A stretch of 64,000 nt of DNA from Trueperaceae bacterium (GTDB taxonomy: Bacteria > Deinococcota > Deinococci > Deinococcales > Trueperaceae): the NCBI GenBank assembly GCA_002707365.1, contig PAMQ01000003.1, forward strand, positions 1 to 64,000. The letters are read 5' to 3'. Made by a program: the position numbers and the translations under genes. Shown here in pieces: positions 1 to 8,123 of this stretch (its first letter is position 1; each line of letters starts with the position of its first letter). The notes below the pieces were generated by a model. It did no database searches. It saw only the letters and a program-made list of their open reading frames with translations, and was not told where the DNA came from.

Positions 1-1
1 T

Positions 2-154
2 GCAACACCCTGGTTAGATAATCGCCACGCCGTATTCGGAACGGTGATTGAAGGAGAAGATACTCTCACCAACCTAACCCGCATCGACCCCAACTCCCCA
101 GCTGGGGAGACTCCAGATCTCATCGAAACAATAGAGATTTTGATGGTTAGCTAA
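2..154 (+). CDS. Peptidyl-prolyl cis-trans isomerase, cyclophilin type (C-terminal end only)
   Basis: The window opens inside this gene; only the last 50 codons are present, ending with TAA at 152-154. The translated tail contains [15 protein letters not shown] and ends ETIEILMVS. This matches the last part of the cyclophilin fold, where 'H-x-VFG-x-V-x-EG' is strongly conserved and the final strand carries an I-x-I pattern. Cyclophilins catalyse proline isomerisation during protein folding. Whether it is cytoplasmic or exported cannot be judged because the N-terminus lies outside the window. Confidence 0.8.
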   Translation, partial: ATPWLDNRHAVFGTVIEGEDTLTNLTRIDPNSPAGETPDLIETIEILMVS

Positions 155-405
155 TCAAATATGCCGACCCTCGGGCGTCCTAAGTCAATAGTACACACTT
201 TTTTTGCCCGGTTCTTAACACTACTAAATACCTAGCTAATCAGCATAAGGTTATGGAAAACAGAACAAACGCCCTTCAGCGACTTGATTTATTGAACATA
301 AGATTACACAACGCTGAACTGGACGTAATCCACTACGCTGAAAACAAACCGTCATGAAGTCTGAAGTCTATAGAAATCCTTCCCAGCGCCTCAAGCCCGG
401 TCTAA
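155..405. other. Intergenic stretch between the cyclophilin gene and the convergent thrS
   Basis: No gene recognised. It separates two convergent genes, so terminators are expected. An eight-T run at about 198-206 could serve a plus-strand transcript but has no clear stem before it. The only strong structure is the inverted repeat at 373-426, which reaches into the end of thrS. Confidence 0.5.
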
Positions 406-426
406 CTAATCAATGGGAAGGATTTC
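373..426. repeat. Inverted repeat spanning the thrS stop codon
   Basis: Positions 373-385 and 414-426 are perfectly complementary (13 bp) around a 28-base loop. The right arm lies inside the last codons of thrS and the loop contains its TAG stop. The RNA hairpin would form only after the ribosome has left, so it may act as a 3' stability element or terminator for thrS. There is no clear T-run after it on the minus strand. Confidence 0.5.
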
Positions 427-2385
427 AAGGACTCTCGCACCTATGTTGGTTGATAAGTGATTGATCAACACGGTAACGGGTACATCGTTTCTGTTGGGTT
501 CTTTACGACTCCTAAAACTGATCGTCTCATTATCGACTTCGCGGTCACCAAGTACCGCAATATAAGGCACTTTGTAGATTTCAGCATCTCGAATCTTCGC
601 ATTCATCCGTTCACTACGACTATCGACCTCAGTCCTTATACCTGCCTTCGCAAGCTGTTTACGTAATTTTTCAGCGGGACCACTATGTCGATCAGCTATC
701 GGGACTATCCTCACGTGTTCTGGGGCTAACCAAAGTGGAAAATCACCTGCAAAATGCTCAATCAGGAACCCAACCAATCGTTCATGGGTACCTAATGGTG
801 CACGGTGAATGCAGAGTGGCACTTGTTTTTGATTTTGCTCATCGATATAAGTAAGCCCAAGTCGGCCGGGTTGGGCGAAATCAACTTGATTTGTCGCCAA
901 GGTAAATTCCCGACCAATCGCGCTCTTAATCTGAACATCAATCTTCGGCCCGTAAAAAGCTGCTTCATCTTCAACCTCAATGAACTTGATGTTAGCTGAC
1001 TGCATCGCATTTCGTACCATTGTTTCGGTTTTCAACCACAGGTCCGGATTATCGACATATTTCTTTCCTAAGCCATCTTTACCGTGCTTGGAAAAGCGCA
1101 TGATATAATCATCTATTCCAAACAGTTCAAAGTACTTGAAGTAAATCTGTATTACCTGCAAAAATTCTTCCTCGAATTGGTCTTCCGTGCAGTAAATGTG
1201 AGCGTCATTCATCTGCAAGCTACGTACCCGCATCAGACCCATTAACGCCCCAGAATCTTCGTACCGGTAGCAGGTGCCATATTCTGCCAAACGAACCGGA
1301 AGATCTCGGTAACTACGAGGCCGAGCAGCAAAGATTTTATGGTGGAACGGACAATTCATCGGTTTAATAAAATACGTGGTGTTTTCCAATTGCATAGGTG
1401 GATACATGTCTTCTTGGTAATACGGTAGATGACCGGTTTTCAGGAAAAGCTGTTCTTTGGCAAGATGAGGACTCCTGACCCGTTGATAGCCAGCGGAATA
1501 CTCAACTTCCTTTGCCAGTCGTTCTATTTCTTCTATCAAAATCGCGCCCCGGGGAAGCCAAAGCGGTAACCCCGGTCCCACGTCCTCATCTAAGACAAAA
1601 ATATCTAAATCTGTACCGATTTTACGGTGATCCCGTTTTTTGGCCTCTTCGAGTTGCCAAAGATGTTGGTCAAAAGCTTCTTCTTCTTTGAAGGCAACCC
1701 CGTATATGCGTTGCAACATAGTGTTTTGTTCGTCCCCCCGCCAATAAGCACCGGCGATAGACATTAGCCGAAAGTGTGGGGTTATTGTTCCGGTACTTGG
1801 CACATGAGGTCCTCGACAGAGATCAGTGAACCCCGCAGACCCTCCTTGGCGGTAAAAGGTTATTGGTACATCATTTGGAATATTCTCAATCAAATCTATC
1901 TTGAATGGGTCTCCCCTTTCCGTGTATGTTCTTAAAGCGTCATCTCTCTCAACAAAATATTTCTCAAGACTAAGGTCCGCTGCTATGATGCGACGCATCC
2001 GCTTCTCGATCTCTTCCAAGTCTTGTGTGGTTAGGCTCCGTGGGAGATCGAAATCATAGTAAAATCCCGCATCTATAACCGGTCCTATACCCAATCGTAT
2101 CGAAGGTCGGTCCTCTCCCTCAGCGACTAAATACTCAATTACGGCCTGGGCCATCACATGAGCCAAGGTGTGCCGCATAAGATCAATGGACTCTGGGTCA
2201 CGGGTGGTGACTATTTTTATATTTGCACCCTCAGGAATTTCTGATAGAAGATCGCGTAGTTCCCCATTAACCACAATACCGAGTGCTGCTTTGCCCAAAC
2301 CAGGCCCAATAGTAAGGGCGACTTCTGCGCCCGTTGAGTTTTTGGGAACATCTAATCTTTTGCCATCAGGCAAAACAACGTGCAT
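406..2385 (-). CDS. thrS: Threonine--tRNA ligase
   Basis: Charges tRNA-Thr with threonine in the cytoplasm. The 659 residues show the full bacterial layout: TGS domain (about 1-62); editing domain with HTLAHVMAQ (HxxxH zinc motif); TDLCRGPH; class II core with the zinc-site MNCPFHH; motif 3 as IHRAPLGTHERL; and a C-terminal anticodon-binding domain from about residue 560. Length is normal. The ATG at 2383-2385 follows GAGGTGAAGA, a good ribosome-binding site, so this gene is not leaderless although its divergent neighbour is. Stop is TAG. Confidence 0.97.
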   Translation of the reverse strand: MHVVLPDGKRLDVPKNSTGAEVALTIGPGLGKAALGIVVNGELRDLLSEIPEGANIKIVTTRDPESIDLMRHTLAHVMAQAVIEYLVAEGEDRPSIRLGIGPVIDAGFYYDFDLPRSLTTQDLEEIEKRMRRIIAADLSLEKYFVERDDALRTYTERGDPFKIDLIENIPNDVPITFYRQGGSAGFTDLCRGPHVPSTGTITPHFRLMSIAGAYWRGDEQNTMLQRIYGVAFKEEEAFDQHLWQLEEAKKRDHRKIGTDLDIFVLDEDVGPGLPLWLPRGAILIEEIERLAKEVEYSAGYQRVRSPHLAKEQLFLKTGHLPYYQEDMYPPMQLENTTYFIKPMNCPFHHKIFAARPRSYRDLPVRLAEYGTCYRYEDSGALMGLMRVRSLQMNDAHIYCTEDQFEEEFLQVIQIYFKYFELFGIDDYIMRFSKHGKDGLGKKYVDNPDLWLKTETMVRNAMQSANIKFIEVEDEAAFYGPKIDVQIKSAIGREFTLATNQVDFAQPGRLGLTYIDEQNQKQVPLCIHRAPLGTHERLVGFLIEHFAGDFPLWLAPEHVRIVPIADRHSGPAEKLRKQLAKAGIRTEVDSRSERMNAKIRDAEIYKVPYIAVLGDREVDNETISFRSRKEPNRNDVPVTVLINHLSTNIGARVLEILPID

Positions 2386-2554
2386 TCTTCACCTCGGTCT
2401 ACCAGGGAATGTTTAGCTGGGTCTTCAAAAGCACACCAACAGCTGCGTTCAGGAGCTACCCAACAACCGGTATTATATTAAAATCTCCCCTCGGCCCAAT
2501 GTAGCGCAGCATTTCTTATCCCAAACTTGACTTTCTCCTTACCCATCAGACCGG

Positions 2555-2560
2555 TATACT
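2555..2560 (+). promoter_or_regulatory. -10 box of a probable leaderless promoter
   Basis: TATACT lies 5 bases before the ATG at 2566. That puts the transcription start at or next to the start codon. No ribosome-binding site is visible. Confidence 0.55.
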
Positions 2561-2565
2561 GAAAC

Positions 2566-3348
2566 ATGCACCTTGTCGCCGTAGTTGGTCCTGAACCTGA
2601 ACTAGAAGCTGTGCTTCGTAATCATGTGGACTCTAAACGGCGCTTCCACTTCCATCCTGTCCCTCCCGGCCCGATTAAAAAGATACTGGACTCTTTACCG
2701 TCTCTCGATTTTGCTGGGGCGCTGGTGTTTGACGAAGCAATGCAGAAAGGAGCCTTCCCTCACGTAAGCAGAAGTAGTCTTGACGCCCAAGAAGCAGAAG
2801 CTGTGGATACGGTTACAGTCACTCAAGGGGGATTGATTGGGGAATACAACCACGGCCGTGCCTTAAGCGCGGCTTTGCGTCAGGAAGGTTGGGATGCCCG
2901 AGAAGCCAAAGCTGTAGTGGTTGGATCAAATCCGCTTGCTCGAGCAGTGGCGCGGGACCTTTCTAGTATCGGCGTAGCTCAGTTGACTGTACTAGGAGAA
3001 AACCGTCCCGAGGCCGAAGCTATTCTTGGTGGACTTGCAGCGAGTACTATAACTATCGCTAGAGCCTCGAACGACCCCCTAGGTCGGGCTTACCTAGAAC
3101 AAGCCGACCTGCTTGTTCGCGTTGAGCCAAAGTTCGAAATCCCAGATGACGTCCTAGGTCCCCATTTAACCGTCGTTGATCTTGGGCCGGAAGCAGTTTC
3201 GAAACTACGCGGCCAAGCCCTTCGGTTGGGGTCAATGACTCTAAATCTTCGGGACATTCAAGGCCATCATATTGCCTTGGCTCTGAAACATATTCTTGGT
3301 GGAGACATTACTCCAGGACCATTTCTTGAAGCCCTCCACAAAATCTAA
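2566..3348 (+). CDS. AroE-like (shikimate dehydrogenase fold) protein, probably not a true AroE
   Basis: The 260-residue protein has the AroE layout: an N-terminal substrate-binding half, then a Rossmann half starting near AKAVVVGSNPLARAVA (about residues 121-136). The AroE hallmarks are degenerate. I see no NVTxPxK motif with the catalytic lysine, and the usual NTDG is replaced by IGEYNHGRAL. It may therefore bind a nucleotide but is unlikely to reduce dehydroshikimate in the normal way. Similar degenerate 'shikimate dehydrogenase' paralogues are annotated in Deinococcota, from memory. It is divergent from thrS and has its own TATACT box. Function unknown. Confidence 0.65.
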   Translation: MHLVAVVGPEPELEAVLRNHVDSKRRFHFHPVPPGPIKKILDSLPSLDFAGALVFDEAMQKGAFPHVSRSSLDAQEAEAVDTVTVTQGGLIGEYNHGRALSAALRQEGWDAREAKAVVVGSNPLARAVARDLSSIGVAQLTVLGENRPEAEAILGGLAASTITIARASNDPLGRAYLEQADLLVRVEPKFEIPDDVLGPHLTVVDLGPEAVSKLRGQALRLGSMTLNLRDIQGHHIALALKHILGGDITPGPFLEALHKI

Positions 3349-3353
3349 ACCCC

Positions 3354-3515
3354 CTAGTTCCCGTTACAAATTGGATTCCCCGTAAGATTAGGATCTCCAC
3401 CTCGACGTTGGGCCCAGAGCACTAGCGCCTCGTTGTAGATTTCCAACGCCTGCTGCCGCAGTAAACTGTTTTGATTTATTTCCGACTCTAAATTCCGGCA
3501 TCCTAAGCTTTTGCA
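3354..3515 (-). pseudogene. Possible remnant or unannotated small protein, no start codon
   Basis: On the minus strand an open frame runs from just after a TAA (3516-3518) to a TAG (3354-3356). It encodes about 53 residues with protein-like composition, including RQQALEIYNEALVLWAQ, and ends GNPICNGN. No ATG, GTG or TTG is suitably placed, although a Cys near the start would fit a lipoprotein tail. It lies between two plus-strand genes. It could be the C-terminal stump of a deleted gene or simple chance. Confidence 0.3.
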
Positions 3516-3525
3516 TTAGGGCCTG

Positions 3526-3531
3526 TATACT
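3526..3531 (+). promoter_or_regulatory. -10 box before the envelope operon
   Basis: TATACT lies 9 bases before the ATG at 3541. This is close to the leaderless spacing seen elsewhere in the window. No ribosome-binding site is visible in the 9 bases between. Confidence 0.45.
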
Positions 3532-3540
3532 TAGTCGCCT

Positions 3541-4974
3541 ATGTTGCCACCCGTTCTAACAATCCTGTTGGGAACACTGGTTTTGTCCTTTTCTTATGCT
3601 CAAAAGCCAACTGTCCATTTCGATCTCGGTTTTTCTGGAGAATTTGTTAGCGGTCGATGGAACCCGGTCCGTGTTGAATTGCGGGACATCAATGAAGCAG
3701 AGTTAGAGATTCACATTGACCAGGGCTCTCTTCTGACGGGAGAACTCCCGATGGTCTACCGGGCACGTTTACCCGGCGGTAACGGTCTTTCGGTTTTTGA
3801 AGACGATTTATACATTCCCACATGGCGACAACTTAGTTGGTTAATTAAGTCCGGCAAGAACACACTCGCTAGCGGGTCTTTTAACCCACAAGAACGATCA
3901 TCTTCTCCCCTGGACATCATCGTTTCGGTTCACCCTGGTAGATGGCGGTCTTTTTATGACTCGTCCTCCCGTGTCCTAGAAACAGACCCCGGCCGACTAC
4001 CGAAAAGACTAGCGGCATATAACGGTGTTAGGTCTTTACTTATAGATGGCACTTCTGAACCTCCACAACTCGAAGCCATTGCTGCTGCTGCAGCATCCGG
4101 CGTAAAGGTAATTCTTAACACCCCTTTACCGAATAGCCACGACAATCTTTCCCTCTTGGCAACATCCCCTTTAAAACGGCTTGGCGCTGGTTGGATCATA
4201 GCCAACGGTAAAACACCTGATGAATTTAGAACTTTTCTTTCGGTCCATAACGGTTTAGATGGTCCACTTTTTGAGAGAATAGTAGGTGCAATCGAGCATA
4301 CTGCCCAACGCGGTGCCCCTCGGTTACTTTTGCTAGTAGTTTTGGCCATTTATAGCTTGTTAACCCTTTTTCTTCTAAGGTTAGGCAATGCTGTTGCAAT
4401 AATAAGTACACTAGCCCTAGGAGTAGTATCTTCCTTAGGGGCCTGGGTTCTTCTTCCACCTGAAACTCCCAGGTTAACTTCTACTTTATCGTTAACAATC
4501 TGTGGAGGAGAATTGGCGGCTAATTTGCGGTTCCATTCAATTTATAACCGCCCTCGAGGAGAGCTCAACTTAGACTTAGTTGGTCATCCGATTGAAGATC
4601 GATCCTATGTGATCGGCCCGCGGGGTATAACATTCTCACTAGAACGGGGGGAGCGCACAACCATTTTCGCCAAGCCTATCCTTTCCCCGGCCCCCCTTGT
4701 TTGGCAAGGGAGCTCCTTAATCAATACAGGGTCAGAGAGTCTTTCCAATGTCTATGTCAATGGGTTCGGAATGCAGGACAACGAATTGTTACCGGAGTTT
4801 GCTCTGGTACCGGCGAACAAATCGACCACAGATCCGCCTAGTTTGTATCTCGACCTTGAAAACCATTTACCCAGGGGTACAGCTTTCGCCTTAGCTGGGC
4901 GAAACCTGATTATCGCGTTGCCCACTGAAACTGATATTTCTATGCCTCCTCACGAAAACTCCAAGGAGCCTTAA
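3541..4974 (+). CDS. Exported/membrane protein of unknown function, first gene of a three-gene envelope operon
   Basis: Not recognised. The 477 residues start with a cleavable signal peptide (about 1-20, ending SFSYA before Q). A long extracytoplasmic region follows, probably beta-rich and ending in a region with LLIDGTSEPPQLEAIAAAAASG. Two adjacent membrane helices lie at about 261-305 (LLLLVVLAIYSLLTLFLL and the next stretch). A second extracytoplasmic domain runs to the C-terminus. The next gene starts 5 bases after the stop, so the three genes through 7095 are surely co-transcribed. A role in cell-envelope assembly or sensing is inference only. Confidence 0.75.
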   Translation: MLPPVLTILLGTLVLSFSYAQKPTVHFDLGFSGEFVSGRWNPVRVELRDINEAELEIHIDQGSLLTGELPMVYRARLPGGNGLSVFEDDLYIPTWRQLSWLIKSGKNTLASGSFNPQERSSSPLDIIVSVHPGRWRSFYDSSSRVLETDPGRLPKRLAAYNGVRSLLIDGTSEPPQLEAIAAAAASGVKVILNTPLPNSHDNLSLLATSPLKRLGAGWIIANGKTPDEFRTFLSVHNGLDGPLFERIVGAIEHTAQRGAPRLLLLVVLAIYSLLTLFLLRLGNAVAIISTLALGVVSSLGAWVLLPPETPRLTSTLSLTICGGELAANLRFHSIYNRPRGELNLDLVGHPIEDRSYVIGPRGITFSLERGERTTIFAKPILSPAPLVWQGSSLINTGSESLSNVYVNGFGMQDNELLPEFALVPANKSTTDPPSLYLDLENHLPRGTAFALAGRNLIIALPTETDISMPPHENSKEP

Positions 4975-4979
4975 AGAAG

Positions 4980-5630
4980 ATGCATCTGTTCGATTCAATA
5001 GCTTCTCAGGCTAGGCAAGCAAACTTCATTCAACTCCTGGCTCTGATTTTGGCTATCCTTACATTCGTTACCTATTCTCGGTGGGAGGTAGCCGGACACT
5101 TATTCAACAACTCATGGTTCACAGTAACCCAGGTTCGCCTATTTAGCCTTACCCTGATAGCCCTAGCTTACGGGGGTTCGTGTGCGGGTTCCCAAAAAAC
5201 CAAAAAACAAACTACCGCGGCATTGGTCCTAATATTCGCCCTGGCAACATTACCCTTCGAATTGGTGTCGTATTTCCCAACCCTCCCGAGCACCTCTCTA
5301 TTAACGACTATATTTATTCCTTTACTGACAGGAATAGCGTTTTATGGATTGGGCTTAGCGGTGGGTACGATGTTACTAATCATACGGAGTGGTAGTTTAA
5401 TGCCGTTGGCAATAATTGGAGTGATAGTCGGGATGTTAGTTATCGATGTAAGGCTTAAAACAAATTTCCTGAATCCCTTCAAGGGGACAACATCTCCAAC
5501 CTGGGAACACTCCGTAATTATAGGGATCATGGCTGCAATAACCGTACTATTTTTATTATGGCCCCAAAAAAGACAACACAACCGAGATTCTCGACACTCC
5601 CAAAATATATTTGAGCGAGTGAGCCGCTAG
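4980..5630 (+). CDS. Multi-pass membrane protein of unknown function
   Basis: 216 residues with about six hydrophobic segments, for example QLLALILAILTFVTY, LFSLTLIALAYGG, IFIPLLTGIAFYGLGLAVG and VIIGIMAAITVLFLLWP, and a basic, polar C-terminal tail (KRQHNRDSRHSQ). It sits between two other membrane genes, 5 bases after the upstream stop and 16 bases before the downstream start. It is therefore likely part of the same membrane complex. No family recognised. Confidence 0.7.
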   Translation: MHLFDSIASQARQANFIQLLALILAILTFVTYSRWEVAGHLFNNSWFTVTQVRLFSLTLIALAYGGSCAGSQKTKKQTTAALVLIFALATLPFELVSYFPTLPSTSLLTTIFIPLLTGIAFYGLGLAVGTMLLIIRSGSLMPLAIIGVIVGMLVIDVRLKTNFLNPFKGTTSPTWEHSVIIGIMAAITVLFLLWPQKRQHNRDSRHSQNIFERVSR

Positions 5631-5646
5631 GGACCTGAGATAAACC

Positions 5647-7095
5647 ATGATCAATACTTCTGACTCTCGCCGGACTAGCACCGAGATTAACCGCATTATT
5701 TCTAATGAAAAACTACACGAACGACTTTCTCTAGCTCGTTTCTTTAACATCCGAATACTCATTTGCAGTTCGATTATTTTGCCGTGTTCGCTTTTAGGCT
5801 GGCTGCTTGCGACTCCTCTTCTTATACATTCCTTAATTCTTGCACTGTGCTTGATCGTCCCTTGGAGTTTCCCGAGAGGGAAACGAGCCTCCTGGGGGTT
5901 GACTAAGCTAACCGAACAAACAGGTTTGAGTTACGAAACAGCTATGGAATATAGCAATCAAACTGACGACAAGTACGATTTAATCAAGGGCCTTAGGATG
6001 CGTCGAGAAGAAATGGTCCGGAATTTTGAAGTCCCCCGATACCCACCTTGGTGGATACCCCTTCTAATTCTTTCTATAGGGTTTTTGTTTTTACCTTCAC
6101 CTGGTGGAGCAACCGAACACTTAATCCGTTTTCCCACCAATGCACTAGATAATATAGATTCCAACAAAGACTTACATACTGCGGACGACCCCGGCTCATA
6201 CCTTAGGAATAATCCTGACCCCGAATTAGAACTCAGGCAAGACTTACCGAAAGAACACGTACCTAGCGAACATGACACATTAAGATCTAACCTACGCAGC
6301 GATATAGGTGTAAAGGGAAAACCTACAGACGAAAATATCCTTGCTGATTTCGTCACCAACCTTTCTAATCGCAATGCCGCCACAGACCTGACTCAATCTC
6401 AGCCAAATCCGACCACCGGACCAACGTCTCCGCAAGCCCCTTCCCCTGTTCCTGAGACCACCAACTTACTAGAAAATGCCGGAATGGCTGATCAAGGCTC
6501 ATCAGACGAACCTGGAGCAGGTCCCCCAAGCGCTAGCCAGGATCTCGCGACCGACCCCGAAGGAGTCCCGGACGGCCTCTCCGGCATTGACCCCCCAGAA
6601 AATGCGGCACCTTTCCTTCAGGAAACACAATCAGTGGTTTCTGGACAAAATAATGAAACCGATTCAACCAATAAGGAATCCGTCGATACCCAAGAAGGCT
6701 TGCCCTTGCCTAGTCAAACGTCCCCTAACGATAACGAACCTAATGCAAGCCCAGAGGACGCTGTTGAAACACTGCCTGGGGAAGGAAATTTGGATGGCGA
6801 CCAGCCAGGAAATGGCTCCACTCCAGGAAAACAGCTTGGGGAGGCTACCGGGACACTTCTACGCAACCAACAACGGGAGAAAGTTGAATCTGAATTCACC
6901 CCTGAATTTATAGAAGGAGTACCTTCTCGGAGTCGAAATAATCGTGGTGGTCTAACCGAGGTACATGGTGAAAAGAATTCCGTCACCTTATCGGATTGGT
7001 CGGAATTTGATTACGTCCAGACGCCTGAAAAAGCTATAACAGAGGGCCGTATTCCAGTTGATTACCAAGAGATTATTCGTAATTACTTTCGCTAG
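5647..7095 (+). CDS. Membrane-anchored protein with a long disordered acidic region
   Basis: 482 residues. The N-terminus is cytoplasmic-looking, with a hydrophobic hairpin at about 36-75. A third membrane segment follows at about 133-152 (WWIPLLILSIGFLFLP). The region from about 185 to 440 is low-complexity, rich in Pro, Ser, Asn, Asp, Glu and Gly, and probably disordered. A short conserved-looking tail ends VDYQEIIRNYFR. The final 23 bases overlap the convergent gene at 7073-7720. A tether or scaffold crossing the periplasm would fit this shape, but I do not recognise the family. Confidence 0.7.
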   Translation: MINTSDSRRTSTEINRIISNEKLHERLSLARFFNIRILICSSIILPCSLLGWLLATPLLIHSLILALCLIVPWSFPRGKRASWGLTKLTEQTGLSYETAMEYSNQTDDKYDLIKGLRMRREEMVRNFEVPRYPPWWIPLLILSIGFLFLPSPGGATEHLIRFPTNALDNIDSNKDLHTADDPGSYLRNNPDPELELRQDLPKEHVPSEHDTLRSNLRSDIGVKGKPTDENILADFVTNLSNRNAATDLTQSQPNPTTGPTSPQAPSPVPETTNLLENAGMADQGSSDEPGAGPPSASQDLATDPEGVPDGLSGIDPPENAAPFLQETQSVVSGQNNETDSTNKESVDTQEGLPLPSQTSPNDNEPNASPEDAVETLPGEGNLDGDQPGNGSTPGKQLGEATGTLLRNQQREKVESEFTPEFIEGVPSRSRNNRGGLTEVHGEKNSVTLSDWSEFDYVQTPEKAITEGRIPVDYQEIIRNYFR

Positions 7096-7720
7096 CCTCC
7101 GTCAAGGTATAACTAGTTTTTAACCAGTTTGCGAAATAGCTAGAAATCTCTTGGATGCCTAGCGTTAGGACCTCTACATAGTCGGGATCCTGGTCTATAG
7201 GAAGAATGGGTGCTGTGGCAGATTCAGTACGGTCCATTTCAATAAATGGACCGAGATACTCTCGAAGAATCCGCCCCTTCGCAACCCCTATGACTATTAA
7301 CTGCAACCTGAGCGAGATCTTAACTTCCCTAACCTGCTGGAGAGGGTTAGGTAGCCCAAGGCTGAAATATTCACGTGTGGTTCGTTCAAAGTCTGGCACG
7401 CCTACCAGAACAACTAACTCAGCGCCTATGTTACGACCAATTCGAAGGGCATCATTAACTAACCGGCCAGGACCAAACGCGTGGGACCGTTCCCTCGCCC
7501 GGACAGAAGCTGGCCTAGAAAACCGAACTTCCTTGAGTTGAAAAAGACCTATTTGATCCTGAACCTTTTCAGCGAGGCCATCTAGCGCTATAGAACGTGG
7601 CCCATTGGCAATGGCGATTTCCGGCAAATTCGAAGCAGCCAGCTCACCTCGGGGAAAACATCCTATTAGGGCAACCATTAGCCCTAAGTAAGTGAAATAC
7701 GCTCGGAGCACGGTAATCAA
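7073..7720 (-). CDS. Putative lipoprotein of unknown function
   Basis: 215 residues with an N-terminal hydrophobic segment ending in a lipobox-like LMVALIGC, which suggests signal peptidase II cleavage and lipid anchoring. The body contains GRNIGAELVVLVGVPDF. This resembles the 'is a value available and of which kind' segments of small periplasmic proteins (for example CsgG- or LpoB-like folds), but the match is too weak to name. Start is TTG at 7718-7720 after an A/G-rich AAGGGTAAAAC. Its 3' end overlaps the convergent envelope operon by 23 bases. Confidence 0.6.
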   Translation of the reverse strand: MITVLRAYFTYLGLMVALIGCFPRGELAASNLPEIAIANGPRSIALDGLAEKVQDQIGLFQLKEVRFSRPASVRARERSHAFGPGRLVNDALRIGRNIGAELVVLVGVPDFERTTREYFSLGLPNPLQQVREVKISLRLQLIVIGVAKGRILREYLGPFIEMDRTESATAPILPIDQDPDYVEVLTLGIQEISSYFANWLKTSYTLTEASESNYE

Positions 7721-8123
7721 GTTTTACCCTTTTTTCGGTTCGTAGGTTAATAATTAGTTAAGGCTCCTTAACAATTGAGCAAAGATGTTTTTCCTATGGC
7801 CAAATCCTTTAACCTCAGCCTGCTTACTTCCATACCACCCTTTACTCGCTGCGCAAGACGATATTAGACGGTATTTGTAATTTTTTAGTGTTTCTTATTT
7901 CACCAACTCACCGCCGGCGAACTTATCGGATTTGGCGCCTGCACACGCCTGATCGGGCACTCCGTCATTTTGGCCTGCTTAAGCCGCAGGTAACAAACGC
8001 ATGGTAAACTACACCTCGTTTAGTGTTGTGTCTACACGGAATTTAGAATTCCCAATTAGACCCTATCCACAAGCTATGCTCGGCACAGTGAGGTAGGCTC
8101 GCCCCTGGATAAAAGGAGTTATC
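7721..8123. other. Intergenic stretch upstream of cysS
   Basis: About 400 bases between divergent genes. I see no convincing small ORF or known RNA motif. It holds an AAAGGAG ribosome-binding site for cysS at 8111-8117 and several short self-complementary patches. No T-box or other recognisable riboswitch is seen, although cysS would be a plausible target for one. Confidence 0.4.
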
